Assembly: GCA_028869035.1 (NCBI GenBank)
Contig: JAGWTL010000069.1
Coordinates: 1-10,961, forward strand
Source: Burkholderiales bacterium
Lineage (GTDB): Bacteria > Pseudomonadota > Gammaproteobacteria > Burkholderiales > Burkholderiaceae_C
Length of the DNA: 10,961 nucleotides
Reading direction: 5' to 3'
In this document: positions 1 to 6,611 of the stretch, piece after piece
Numbering within the stretch: the first letter of the stretch is position 1
Layout: each line of letters opens with the position of its first letter
The notes under the pieces: generated by a model
The model's database searches: none
The model's input: the letters and a program-made list of their open reading frames with translations, nothing else
What the model was told of the DNA's origin: nothing
Position numbers and translations under genes: made by a program

Positions 1-821
1 CGGTGCTGCAGGCGTCCCAGGCGCTAGATGCGGCCAACGCCAGCGGCGATGCGCAGGCCATCCGCGCCGCCATGGGCGCACTGGAAGCTGTGCTCAAAGG
101 GGCAGCGCAGGCGCCGGAGGCCGTCCCGCAACCGTCTCCTGCGTCGACGCGCGAAGCACCCCCATCTCCGGTCGCCGCGCTGGCTCAGCCGCGCAAGCCC
201 GTGGTGGCCGTGCGTGGCGATGACCGTCCAGGAATGAAGCGGGCCGAGCCCGCTGCGCCTGCGGGGCGTGGCCGACCGGGTGAACGACGCGATGCACCGC
301 GCCGTGACGAACGTCGGCCCGAACGCGACGGCCGGCGCGAGTTCGGTCGTGAGCGCGAGGGGCCGCGTCTGGGTGATGCTGCCTTCCGCGCCCAGCGTGA
401 TGCGCTGGACCATGCGCAGGCCGCCCTCAAAAAGCTCGCGGTGCAGGCGCATGGCGAGGCGCTCACGCACCTGCTGACGGCCTGGGAGCAGCGCGATGCC
501 GCCAAGCTGCCCACGGCAGCCGAGATCGGCGGGCGCGTGACACCGGCCGTGCGCGGCCTGTGGATACAGGCGCTCGCGGCGGCCCCCTCGGCCCCGGCGG
601 ACGAGACCCTGCTGCGCCTGGAGATTGCCGCCGAGGTGCCGACGCCGGCCGAGCAGATCGATGCGCGGCGTGCCTTGCAACTGCAGCTGCTGACAAGGCG
701 CAACGAACCGGCGCCGGCGCAGACCTGGGGCCAGGACGTGGCGCGTGTGCTGGCGGCAGCTTATGACGTCAGTCGGGCACGTCGCCTGCAGCAGGCGCTC
801 AAGGCCTTGCTCAAGCGCTGA
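1..821 (+). CDS. C-terminal part of a probable DUF349-family protein (5' end outside window)
   Basis: The frame is open from the first bases of the window to the TGA at 819-821, so the gene starts upstream and only about 270 C-terminal residues are visible; the GTG at position 3 is unlikely to be the true start. The visible part has an Ala/Pro-rich stretch, then a strongly Arg/Asp/Glu-rich, low-complexity and probably disordered segment (about residues 70-122 of the visible part), then an Ala/Leu-rich helical region containing GDAAFRAQRDALDHAQAALK and ending LKALLKR. From memory, Burkholderiales DUF349 proteins end in this way; no diagnostic motif is visible, so the family name is tentative. 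The molecular function of DUF349 proteins is unclear. No signal peptide can be judged. It converges with mtfA. Confidence 0.55.
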   Translation, partial: VLQASQALDAANASGDAQAIRAAMGALEAVLKGAAQAPEAVPQPSPASTREAPPSPVAALAQPRKPVVAVRGDDRPGMKRAEPAAPAGRGRPGERRDAPRRDERRPERDGRREFGREREGPRLGDAAFRAQRDALDHAQAALKKLAVQAHGEALTHLLTAWEQRDAAKLPTAAEIGGRVTPAVRGLWIQALAAAPSAPADETLLRLEIAAEVPTPAEQIDARRALQLQLLTRRNEPAPAQTWGQDVARVLAAAYDVSRARRLQQALKALLKR

Positions 822-843
822 GGTCAGCCCTGTTGTTCAGCGC
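815..843. terminator. Inverted repeat spanning two convergent stop codons, possible weak bidirectional terminator
   Basis: GCGCTGA at 815-821 and TCAGCGC at 837-843 are perfect inverted copies with a 15-base spacer. The TGA of the plus-strand gene lies in the left arm and the TGA of mtfA (read as TCA) in the right arm. The stem could form in either transcript. No T-tract follows on either side, so it is not a classical intrinsic terminator and may partly reflect similar Arg-stop endings of both genes. Confidence 0.3.
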
Positions 844-1643
844 CTGGCCTGGTAGTAGGCGTCGAACAGCGGCAGCAGCGAATCGAACTCGCGCCCAAAA
901 CGCGCACGGTTGACGAAATAGGCTTCGCTGCTCACGGCGAAGAATTCGTCGATGGCTTCGGCCCCGTAGGGGTCGAGCCAGGGGGGGGCACCGCCAAAGC
1001 GCTCGGCCTTGATCACCGCTTCCCGGAAGGCCTCATAGGCGGTCTGCAGCGTGGCCAGCCAGTGGCTGCGTGCAGCTCGGGCGCTGGGCTGGCCCATGAA
1101 TCCTTTCGTTAGCGGTGGGCAGCCATCGGGCATGCCATCGCGCAGGTCGAGCTTGTGCACGAACTCGTGGATGACCACGTTGTAGCCGGTCTCGCTGGAA
1201 GCGGCCGTCACGTCGTGCCAGCTCAGCATCACGGGGCCCTCGTGCATGGCCTCGCCGGCCAGCGTTTCCTCATAATGATGCACCACGCCGTGCTCGTCCA
1301 CCACCTCGCGCTGCGCCACGACCTCGTCTGGATGCAGCACGATGCCGACGAAGTCGTCATACCAGCGCAGGGGCTGGTCACCGGGACCGAAATGCAGCAC
1401 GGGCAGACAGGCCTGCGCGGCGATGGTGAGCGCCATGGCATCGGTGATGAGCAGACCCTGGGCGCCGTGGAACTCCTTGTCCTCGAGGAAGAAGGTGCTG
1501 AGTTCGCGTAGCCTGGCGAGGTCGGAGGCTGGAAGCTCGCCCAGGAAAGGGCAGGCGTCCAGGGTTTGTTGCCACAGCGCGTCGGGAAGGCCGGTCTTTG
1601 GCCGGCGTTCACGCCTCATCAGGCGGCCGAGCCAGGCCCACAT
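837..1643 (-). CDS. mtfA: MtfA-type zinc-dependent peptidase (M90 family)
   Basis: A 268-residue protein, close to E. coli MtfA (about 265). It carries the HExxH zinc-peptidase motif as HEFVH at residues 159-163, followed by KLDLRDG, and a downstream DEFFAVSSE segment near 232-240 whose Glu should be the third zinc ligand. There is no signal peptide, so it is expected in the cytosol. In E. coli MtfA binds the glucose repressor Mlc and has aminopeptidase activity; whether that role applies here is not shown, and no pts or mlc gene is in view. The ATG lies 2 bases after the lpxH stop, with no good ribosome binding site of its own, so translation is probably coupled to lpxH. It looks like the last gene of the minus-strand operon. 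An 8-base G run at 981-988 (C on the coding strand) lies within the gene. Confidence 0.9.
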   Translation of the reverse strand: MWAWLGRLMRRERRPKTGLPDALWQQTLDACPFLGELPASDLARLRELSTFFLEDKEFHGAQGLLITDAMALTIAAQACLPVLHFGPGDQPLRWYDDFVGIVLHPDEVVAQREVVDEHGVVHHYEETLAGEAMHEGPVMLSWHDVTAASSETGYNVVIHEFVHKLDLRDGMPDGCPPLTKGFMGQPSARAARSHWLATLQTAYEAFREAVIKAERFGGAPPWLDPYGAEAIDEFFAVSSEAYFVNRARFGREFDSLLPLFDAYYQARR

Positions 1644-1645
1644 GC

Positions 1646-2455
1646 TCAGCGGATGTCCGCGGCCGGCAGCCGCCGGACCTGGACCGGCTCTTGCGGACCT
1701 TGCAAGGACAGGCGCAGCACTTCGGCACGTAGTGGCTTGGCGCCTGCATCCCAGTCGCTCAGCACGTGTCGCGTCAGGCCCTGGCCCAGATCATGGTCGG
1801 CCGGCTTGTGGGTGTGGCCGTGGATCAGGGTGGGGGCATGCGCGCTTTGCAGCCACGCACGCGCCATCGGGGCGTCAACATCGGCGTAGCTCACGCCGCT
1901 GCGCTTGCGCTCCTCGCTGTGTTGGCGCAAATCGCGGGCGATGTGTCGGCGCTGGGCCAGGGGCTGGGCCAGAAAGGCCTGTTGCCAGGTCTCGGTACGA
2001 ACCTGGGCGCGGAAAGCCAGGTATTCGCGGTCGTCCAGACAAAGCGCATCGCCATGGCTCAGCAGCCAGCGCTCGCCGCCGAAGGCCAGCACCGTGGGGT
2101 CGTCCAGCAAGTTGCAGTGGGCGCGGCGCGCGGCCTCGGCGCCGAGGAGGAAGTCGCGGTTGCCGTGCAGGAAATACAGGGCGCAACGCTGGCCGGCGGC
2201 CTGCAGCTTTTCGATGCATTCGCGTTCGAAGCGGGCGTCTTGGTCGTCACCGTCGAGTCCGTCGTCGCCAACCCAGACCTCGAAGAGATCGCCGAGAATG
2301 AAAACCGCATCGGCGCGGGTCTGGTCCAGGTAGCGCACCCAGGTCTGCACGGTCAGCGGTTCGCCGGCCTGCAGGTGCAGGTCGGAAATGAAATCGACCA
2401 CCCGCCAGTGCGCCGGGGCTGACAGCTCGGCGAACCGGGGTGTGGTCGAGGTCAT
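1646..2455 (-). CDS. lpxH: UDP-2,3-diacylglucosamine diphosphatase LpxH
   Basis: A calcineurin-like metallophosphoesterase of 269 residues. It hydrolyses UDP-2,3-diacylglucosamine to lipid X (2,3-diacylglucosamine 1-phosphate) and UMP, the fourth step of lipid A synthesis, at the inner face of the cytoplasmic membrane. All metal-binding motifs are visible in order: SDLHL (Asp25, His27), GDLFEVWVGDD (Asp56), HGNRDFLLG (Asn99, Arg100), SHGD (His134) and HGHTHKP (His212, His214). The FEVWVGDD block after the second motif is typical of LpxH rather than other phosphoesterases. The protein is slightly longer than E. coli LpxH (240), mainly from about 15 extra N-terminal residues. It starts 11 bases after ppiB and runs directly into mtfA. 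Placement with ppiB is also seen in other proteobacteria. Confidence 0.95.
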   Translation of the reverse strand: MTSTTPRFAELSAPAHWRVVDFISDLHLQAGEPLTVQTWVRYLDQTRADAVFILGDLFEVWVGDDGLDGDDQDARFERECIEKLQAAGQRCALYFLHGNRDFLLGAEAARRAHCNLLDDPTVLAFGGERWLLSHGDALCLDDREYLAFRAQVRTETWQQAFLAQPLAQRRHIARDLRQHSEERKRSGVSYADVDAPMARAWLQSAHAPTLIHGHTHKPADHDLGQGLTRHVLSDWDAGAKPLRAEVLRLSLQGPQEPVQVRRLPAADIR

Positions 2456-2466
2456 GGAGCCGGAGA

Positions 2467-2973
2467 TCAGAGGGCGACAGCCTTCTCGATCACCACATCT
2501 TCCTTGGGCACGTCGCCGTGGAAACCCTTTTGACCGGTCTTCACGGCGGCAATCTTGTCGACGACGTCATTGCCGGCGACGACCTTGCCGAAGACGGCGT
2601 AACCCCAGCCCTGGGCCGAGGGGGCGGTGTGGTTCAGGAAGCCGTTGTCGGCCACGTTGATGAAAAACTGCGCCGTGGCCGAGTGCGGGTCATTGGTGCG
2701 CGCCATGGCCAGGGTGTACTTGTTGTTCTTCAGGCCGTTGTTGGCCTCGTTGTTGATGGGCTTGTCGGTGGCCTTTTGGGTCATGCCCGGCTCGAAGCCG
2801 CCGCCCTGGACCATGAAGCCGGGGATCACGCGGTGGAAGATGGTGCGGTCGTAGTGGCCCTTGTTCACATAGGCCAGGAAGTTGGCCACGCTGCCGGGCG
2901 CCTTGGCGGCATCGAGTTCGATCTTGATGATGCCGAAGTCGGCGATGTGGAGTTCGACGTGGGGATTGCTCAT
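2467..2973 (-). CDS. ppiB: Cytoplasmic cyclophilin-type peptidyl-prolyl cis-trans isomerase (PpiB)
   Basis: A 168-residue single-domain cyclophilin that catalyses cis-trans isomerisation of prolyl bonds during protein folding. Active-site landmarks are FHRVIPGFMVQGGG (catalytic Arg48, with Phe53, Met54 and Gln56), QFFINVADN (102-110) and GWGYAVFGKVV (122-132). There is no signal peptide, so it should act in the cytoplasm, and its size matches E. coli PpiB (164). It starts 8 bases after the stop of the upstream periplasmic paralogue and no strong ribosome binding site is visible, which suggests coupled translation. It is closely similar to that neighbour along the whole domain, so the pair arose by tandem duplication. 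Confidence 0.95.
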   Translation of the reverse strand: MSNPHVELHIADFGIIKIELDAAKAPGSVANFLAYVNKGHYDRTIFHRVIPGFMVQGGGFEPGMTQKATDKPINNEANNGLKNNKYTLAMARTNDPHSATAQFFINVADNGFLNHTAPSAQGWGYAVFGKVVAGNDVVDKIAAVKTGQKGFHGDVPKEDVVIEKAVAL

Positions 2974-3269
2974 GGTGGTTTTCAGGGCAGCACGGTGGCC
3001 GAGTTGATGATGATGGGGGTCAGGGGCACGTTCTGGTGCATGCCCTTATTGCCTGTGGGTGCGGTGCTGATCTTGTCGACGACGTCCATGCCTTCAACGA
3101 CCCGCCCGAAAACGGCATAACCCCAGCCCTGTTGGGTGGGGGCGGTGTGGTTCAGAAAGGCGTTATCGGCCACGTTGATGAAGAACTGCGCGGAGGCCGA
3201 GTGCGGATGCGGCGTGCGTGCCATGGCCAGGGTGTACTTGTCATTCTTCAGGCCGTTGTTGGCTTCGTT
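2703..3269. repeat. Imperfect direct repeat from the tandem cyclophilin duplication
   Basis: The blocks 2703-2751 (in ppiB) and 3221-3269 (in ppiA) match at 46 of 49 bases, 518 bases apart in the same orientation. They encode the NEANNGLKN(N/D)KYTLAMA segment of each cyclophilin. Further stretches match around 2800-2850 against 3318-3368. The match is counted directly from the sequence. Confidence 0.85.
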
Positions 3270-3578
3270 TTCAATCGGCTTCTCGGTCGGCTTCTGCGCC
3301 ATGGCATCGTCGAAGCCTCCGCCCTGGATCATGAAGCCGGGGATGACACGGTGAAAAATGGTGCCCTTGTAATGACCCTTGCGCACGTAGGCCAGGAAGT
3401 TTTCGACGGTCTTGGGCGCCTTGGCAGCATCCAGTTCGATCACGATGTCACCGGCGCTGGTGGCCAGCTTGACGCGCGGTGCGGTAGCGGCCTGCACGTG
3501 CAGGGCGCCTGTGAACACCAGGCTGGCGCAGGCCAGCAGCAGGCTGCGGCGCAGCCCCGAAGAGAAAGACAATGTCAT
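2982..3578 (-). CDS. ppiA: Periplasmic cyclophilin-type peptidyl-prolyl cis-trans isomerase (PpiA-like)
   Basis: A 198-residue protein with an N-terminal Sec signal peptide: basic residues in GLRRS, a hydrophobic core, and a probable cleavage site after VQA at residue 30. The rest is a cyclophilin domain with FHRVIPGFMIQGGG (Arg77 catalytic), QFFINVADN and GWGYAVFGRVV. It should catalyse prolyl isomerisation of exported proteins in the periplasm. The LLAC at residues 13-16 resembles a lipobox but has too short a hydrophobic stretch before the Cys to be convincing. Its ATG overlaps the stop of the upstream L,D-transpeptidase (ATGA at 3578-3575), so the two are translationally coupled. The name ppiA is by location and fold; it resembles its neighbour ppiB so strongly that it may be a local duplicate rather than an orthologue of E. 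coli PpiA. Confidence 0.9.
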   Translation of the reverse strand: MTLSFSSGLRRSLLLACASLVFTGALHVQAATAPRVKLATSAGDIVIELDAAKAPKTVENFLAYVRKGHYKGTIFHRVIPGFMIQGGGFDDAMAQKPTEKPIENEANNGLKNDKYTLAMARTPHPHSASAQFFINVADNAFLNHTAPTQQGWGYAVFGRVVEGMDVVDKISTAPTGNKGMHQNVPLTPIIINSATVLP

Positions 3579-4864
3579 CCGATGATTCCTTCAAAGAAAA
3601 TTTTCCATTCGCTGCCCTGGCGTACCCAGTACTGGCGCTTGGTGGGACCGCTGCGCTCGCCGTCGGCCACCTCACCGAAGGTCACGACCATGGTGTCGGC
3701 GGCGTCGGTCCAGCGCAGATAAGACAGGTCCTTGAGCTGGATGGGCTTGCCGCGAGCCCTGTCGACTTCGCTGCGCAAGGCAGGCGCCCATTCGGCAAGG
3801 GTCTTGCCAAAACTGTTGAAGTCGGGCGTATAAAAGCGCAGCAGCTGATCAACGTCGCCGCGGGATTTGGCGCTGCGCCAGGCGTCCAATACGTCCTCAA
3901 AGGGCTTGCGATCAGCTTGCACACTGTACGGCGCCACCCATTCCAGCCGCGGCGAGATGACCACAGGCGTGGTGCGGATCTCGACCGTGCGGGTCAGAAA
4001 CTCAAGATCCGGATTGGACAGAACCACGCAGCCGTCGGACGCCAGCGGGGCACGGGCGAACTGGTTGGGTGGTGTGCCGTGCAGCCAGATGCCGCGGCCG
4101 GTCTTGCCGCGCTTGCTGTCGAGCACATTGGGGTAGTTGATGGGCAGCGCCCCCGAGCCGTAGAAGTCGCTCAGTGACTTGGGGTCGAGATTGCTGACGA
4201 TGAAGTACACGCCCAGCGGTGTGCGCGCATCACCTTCGACCATTTTCTCGATGCCCGACTTGCCGATCGAGATGTAGAAGTCGGCCACCAGCCTGAGCTG
4301 CTTCGGCGTATTTTCGAACAGGTACAGGCGCGAGCGCGACGCGTCGATGGCGATGGCATGGCGGTTGCGTGGCGACAGGGCCAGGAACTGCGAAGGAAGG
4401 GTGCCGGCGGGGGGGCGTTCCCGCAGGGCCTTGAGGCGCATCTGCGATTCGTATCGCAGATCGTCCAGGGTCTCGCCTGCATGTCCGTTGAACAAGTCTG
4501 GTGGTACATCGCCGAAATCGCGCACGGGGCGGGACTGGGTGGTCAGCAAATCACCATAGACCAGCTGGGCCAACTGGAAATGGGGGAAGTCACGCACCAG
4601 GCTTTCGGCGCGCTGCAATGCTTCGCGCGCGCGGCCGGCGCCGGTCAGGCGGTAGACCTCGATCAGGCGCGCCTCGGCAGCGCCACTGATCTGCGAGGTG
4701 CTGCCCGGTTCGGCGCTCGAGGGAAAGGCCTGCAATGTCCATGGCGCTTGCTTGGCGGCCAGCGCCGTGGTCTCGACACGCGTCGGCACGCCATTGGCCA
4801 ACGCCACGAGCACGATGGTGGCGCCTACGAGCAGCAGCAGCAGAGGGCGAGGGCCTGGTTTCAT
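3575..4864 (-). CDS. L,D-transpeptidase (YkuD/ErfK family) with C-terminal NTF2-like domain
   Basis: A 429-residue envelope protein. Residues 7-22 form an N-terminal hydrophobic signal or anchor, followed by a TPR-like helical pair at about 66-112 and a YkuD catalytic domain at about 168-305. The active site is IWLHGTPPN (His262) followed by ASDGCVVLSNPD with nucleophile Cys279. YkuD enzymes form 3-3 cross-links in peptidoglycan, attach lipoproteins to it, or in some members cleave such bonds; which applies here cannot be read from sequence. The usual SHGC(I/V)R motif is SDGCVV here, so the Arg is absent. Residues about 318-427 look like an NTF2/SnoaL-like domain (starting FEDVLDAW, with WKIFFEGI near the end) also found on the neighbouring TPR protein; such proteins have been labelled Cds6-family. 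It starts 51 bases after that gene and overlaps ppiA by 4 bases. Confidence 0.88.
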   Translation of the reverse strand: MKPGPRPLLLLLVGATIVLVALANGVPTRVETTALAAKQAPWTLQAFPSSAEPGSTSQISGAAEARLIEVYRLTGAGRAREALQRAESLVRDFPHFQLAQLVYGDLLTTQSRPVRDFGDVPPDLFNGHAGETLDDLRYESQMRLKALRERPPAGTLPSQFLALSPRNRHAIAIDASRSRLYLFENTPKQLRLVADFYISIGKSGIEKMVEGDARTPLGVYFIVSNLDPKSLSDFYGSGALPINYPNVLDSKRGKTGRGIWLHGTPPNQFARAPLASDGCVVLSNPDLEFLTRTVEIRTTPVVISPRLEWVAPYSVQADRKPFEDVLDAWRSAKSRGDVDQLLRFYTPDFNSFGKTLAEWAPALRSEVDRARGKPIQLKDLSYLRWTDAADTMVVTFGEVADGERSGPTKRQYWVRQGSEWKIFFEGIIG

Positions 4865-4915
4865 GTCAGTACGGAGCTATTCGGCGAAGCACCCCAGGGC
4901 TGGCGCGCGAGGGGC

Positions 4916-6007
4916 TCAGCCACCACTGGATTCTTTCACGATCAGCCAGCGCCCGCCGGACTTGGCCAGTTCCAGCGTCTTGCGGCTCAGGACGGCCAGC
5001 GCATCAGCTTTGTAGTCCTGGCGGAATTTTGCCACGGCCCGGTTGCCATTGACGGTGATTTGCAGTTCGAACAGGTTGACCGTGATGCGTGACTTGCTGC
5101 TGATGCGCAGGCGACGCTCCTGTTCCCAGACGCTGCGGCTTTGCTGGCCCGGTGTGTCGAAGCCCTTGTCGTAGGCGGCGAGGTACTGGCTTATGTTCTT
5201 GTCGGACCAGGCGCGTGCCCAGGCATGCACCGCCCGCTCCACTTCCTGCTGACTGTTCGATGCAGCCAGCGGTGCCGGTGCGGCGGGCGCCACGGCTGTC
5301 GCGGCGGCCGGTGGTTTGGCTTGGATCGGTGCAGCGGTGACTGCGGCTGGTGCGGTCTGGGCAGTTGCCGGTGCGACGGCCACTGCGACGGGCTTGGCAG
5401 GTAGCGCAGGCGCTGTCGGCTTGGCGGGCGTCGGGCCGCCGGGGGCTGCCGCCAGCAGACTGCGGGCTTGGCTGCCGGGGACCGCGGAGAGTTCGCGGAT
5501 CAGGGCCAGGCGGGCTGGCGGGCTGACGGAGGCCGAGCCGTCGAGTTGCAGCGCTTTGCTGTAAGCCTGGCTGGCCAGGCGGGCATAGACGTCGGCCAGG
5601 TTGTCGTGCGCCGTCGCATAACTCGGGTTGGTGCGCAGGGCTTTTTCCAGGGCGATGCGAGCTTTGTCATATTGCCCCTGGGCGGCGTGGATGACGGCCA
5701 GGTTGTTGTAAGGCTCAGGCAGCTCGGGGTGATCTTCGCTGAGTCGCGTGAAGGTGACCAGGGCCTCGGCCGGACGACCCGATTCGCGCTGGATCACGCC
5801 CTTGAACAGGCGCATCTGGGGGTCGCGTGGTTTGGCGGCCAGATGGCGCTCCACCCGGGCCTGTGCCTCGGCCAGCTTGCCATCGCGCAGCAAGTGGGCC
5901 ACGTCGCTGTACTCGTCAGCCCGGGCTGCGCCCAGGGTGAGACAGGCTGCGAAGACCAGCAGACGGACGGGCAGAAGGGGAAGGGATGGGGCGCGACCGA
6001 ACTTCAT
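4916..6007 (-). CDS. Secreted TPR protein with Pro/Ala linker and C-terminal NTF2-like domain
   Basis: With the chosen start the protein has 363 residues. An in-frame ATG at 6040 would add 11, but MKFGRAPSLP at 6007 aligns with MKSGSTPLPA of the downstream-facing paralogue and begins the signal peptide. That signal peptide (residues 1-30) should be cut after ARA, just before DEYSD. Residues 31-165 hold about three TPR units, with PRDPQMRLFKGVIQRESG and PELPEPYNNLAVIHAAQG as landmarks. Residues about 185-252 are a Pro/Ala-rich linker typical of periplasmic spacers, and 255-360 form an NTF2-like domain resembling that of the adjacent L,D-transpeptidase. TPRs usually bind proteins, so it is plausibly a periplasmic partner or scaffold for the transpeptidase; this is inference. 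Exact function is unknown. Confidence 0.8.
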   Translation of the reverse strand: MKFGRAPSLPLLPVRLLVFAACLTLGAARADEYSDVAHLLRDGKLAEAQARVERHLAAKPRDPQMRLFKGVIQRESGRPAEALVTFTRLSEDHPELPEPYNNLAVIHAAQGQYDKARIALEKALRTNPSYATAHDNLADVYARLASQAYSKALQLDGSASVSPPARLALIRELSAVPGSQARSLLAAAPGGPTPAKPTAPALPAKPVAVAVAPATAQTAPAAVTAAPIQAKPPAAATAVAPAAPAPLAASNSQQEVERAVHAWARAWSDKNISQYLAAYDKGFDTPGQQSRSVWEQERRLRISSKSRITVNLFELQITVNGNRAVAKFRQDYKADALAVLSRKTLELAKSGGRWLIVKESSGG

Positions 6008-6018
6008 GAACAGGGAGA

Positions 6019-6024
6019 ATTGTA
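6019..6024 (-). promoter_or_regulatory. Possible -10 box (TACAAT) just upstream of the TPR-NTF2 gene
   Basis: On the minus strand TACAAT (followed by TCT) ends 11 bases before the ATG at 6007. If used, transcription would begin about 4-5 bases before the start codon, giving an almost leaderless mRNA. No purine-rich ribosome binding site is present there. No clear -35 box is seen, so this is a candidate only. Confidence 0.3.
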
Positions 6025-6086
6025 GGGGGACAGGCCCCATGAAATGTCAGGCGAAAAGGGGAGGCGCGGCACGCGAACGAAGGCCA

Positions 6087-6611
6087 TCACGGGCAATGCG
6101 TGCCCAGGGTGCTCAGCTTGGACCGCAGCGCGCTGTTGTTGGCATCCAGCTGCAGGGCCTTGCAGTAGGCCTGTACGGCCAGCCGGGCGTAGACGTCACC
6201 CAGGTTCTCATGGGCTGTGGCATATGCGGGATTGACGCGGATGGCCATTTCGAGGGCGCGGCGGGCCTTGTCCAGGTCGCCCTGGGCGGCGTGGATGACG
6301 GCCAGGGCGTTGTGAGGCTCAGGCAGCTCGGGATAGTCTTCTGTCAGCTTGGTGAAGGTGGTCAGCGCTTCGGCCTGCTGACCCGAATCGCGCTGGATGA
6401 CACCCTTGAAATAGCGCATCTGGGGATCGCGCGGCTTGGCGGCCAGGGCGCGGTCGACCCGGGTCCGGGCTTCGGCCAGTCGGCCGGCGCGCAGCATCTG
6501 GCTGATGTCGCTGTAATCGTCGGCGAGGGCCAGGCCCGCGCTCAGGCTGGCGGCCAGCACCAGCACCAGCAGACGAGCCAGGGCAGGAAGAGGGGTGCTA
6601 CCGGACTTCAT
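6087..6611 (-). CDS. Secreted TPR protein, paralogue of the neighbouring TPR-NTF2 protein
   Basis: A 174-residue protein from the ATG at 6611. The frame extends upstream to 6758, but that extension crosses the divergent promoter and overlaps cysS, while the 6611 start begins directly with a signal peptide (MKSGSTPLPA, cleavage after ALA at residue 30, mature start DDYSD). The mature part is nearly all TPR: PRDPQMRYFKGVIQRDSG, PELPEPHNALAVIHAAQG and a shortened last repeat. It aligns without large gaps to the N-terminal half of the next gene in the operon and stops where that protein's linker begins (ending LGTHCP). It is the first gene of the operon, with 79 bases before the next start. Probably a periplasmic protein-binding module; no enzymatic motif is visible. 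Confidence 0.8.
   Translation of the reverse strand: MKSGSTPLPALARLLVLVLAASLSAGLALADDYSDISQMLRAGRLAEARTRVDRALAAKPRDPQMRYFKGVIQRDSGQQAEALTTFTKLTEDYPELPEPHNALAVIHAAQGDLDKARRALEMAIRVNPAYATAHENLGDVYARLAVQAYCKALQLDANNSALRSKLSTLGTHCP

Noticed and set aside
1342..2422. Long plus-strand open frames across mtfA and lpxH
   Set aside because: These are Arg/Ser-rich or Val/Gly-rich shadow translations. The minus-strand genes carry intact catalytic motifs.
5210..5460. Repeat-like GC-rich stretch inside the TPR-NTF2 gene
   Set aside because: It encodes a Pro/Ala linker in frame; the repetition comes from codon composition and shows no regular unit or spacer as in a CRISPR or tandem-repeat array.
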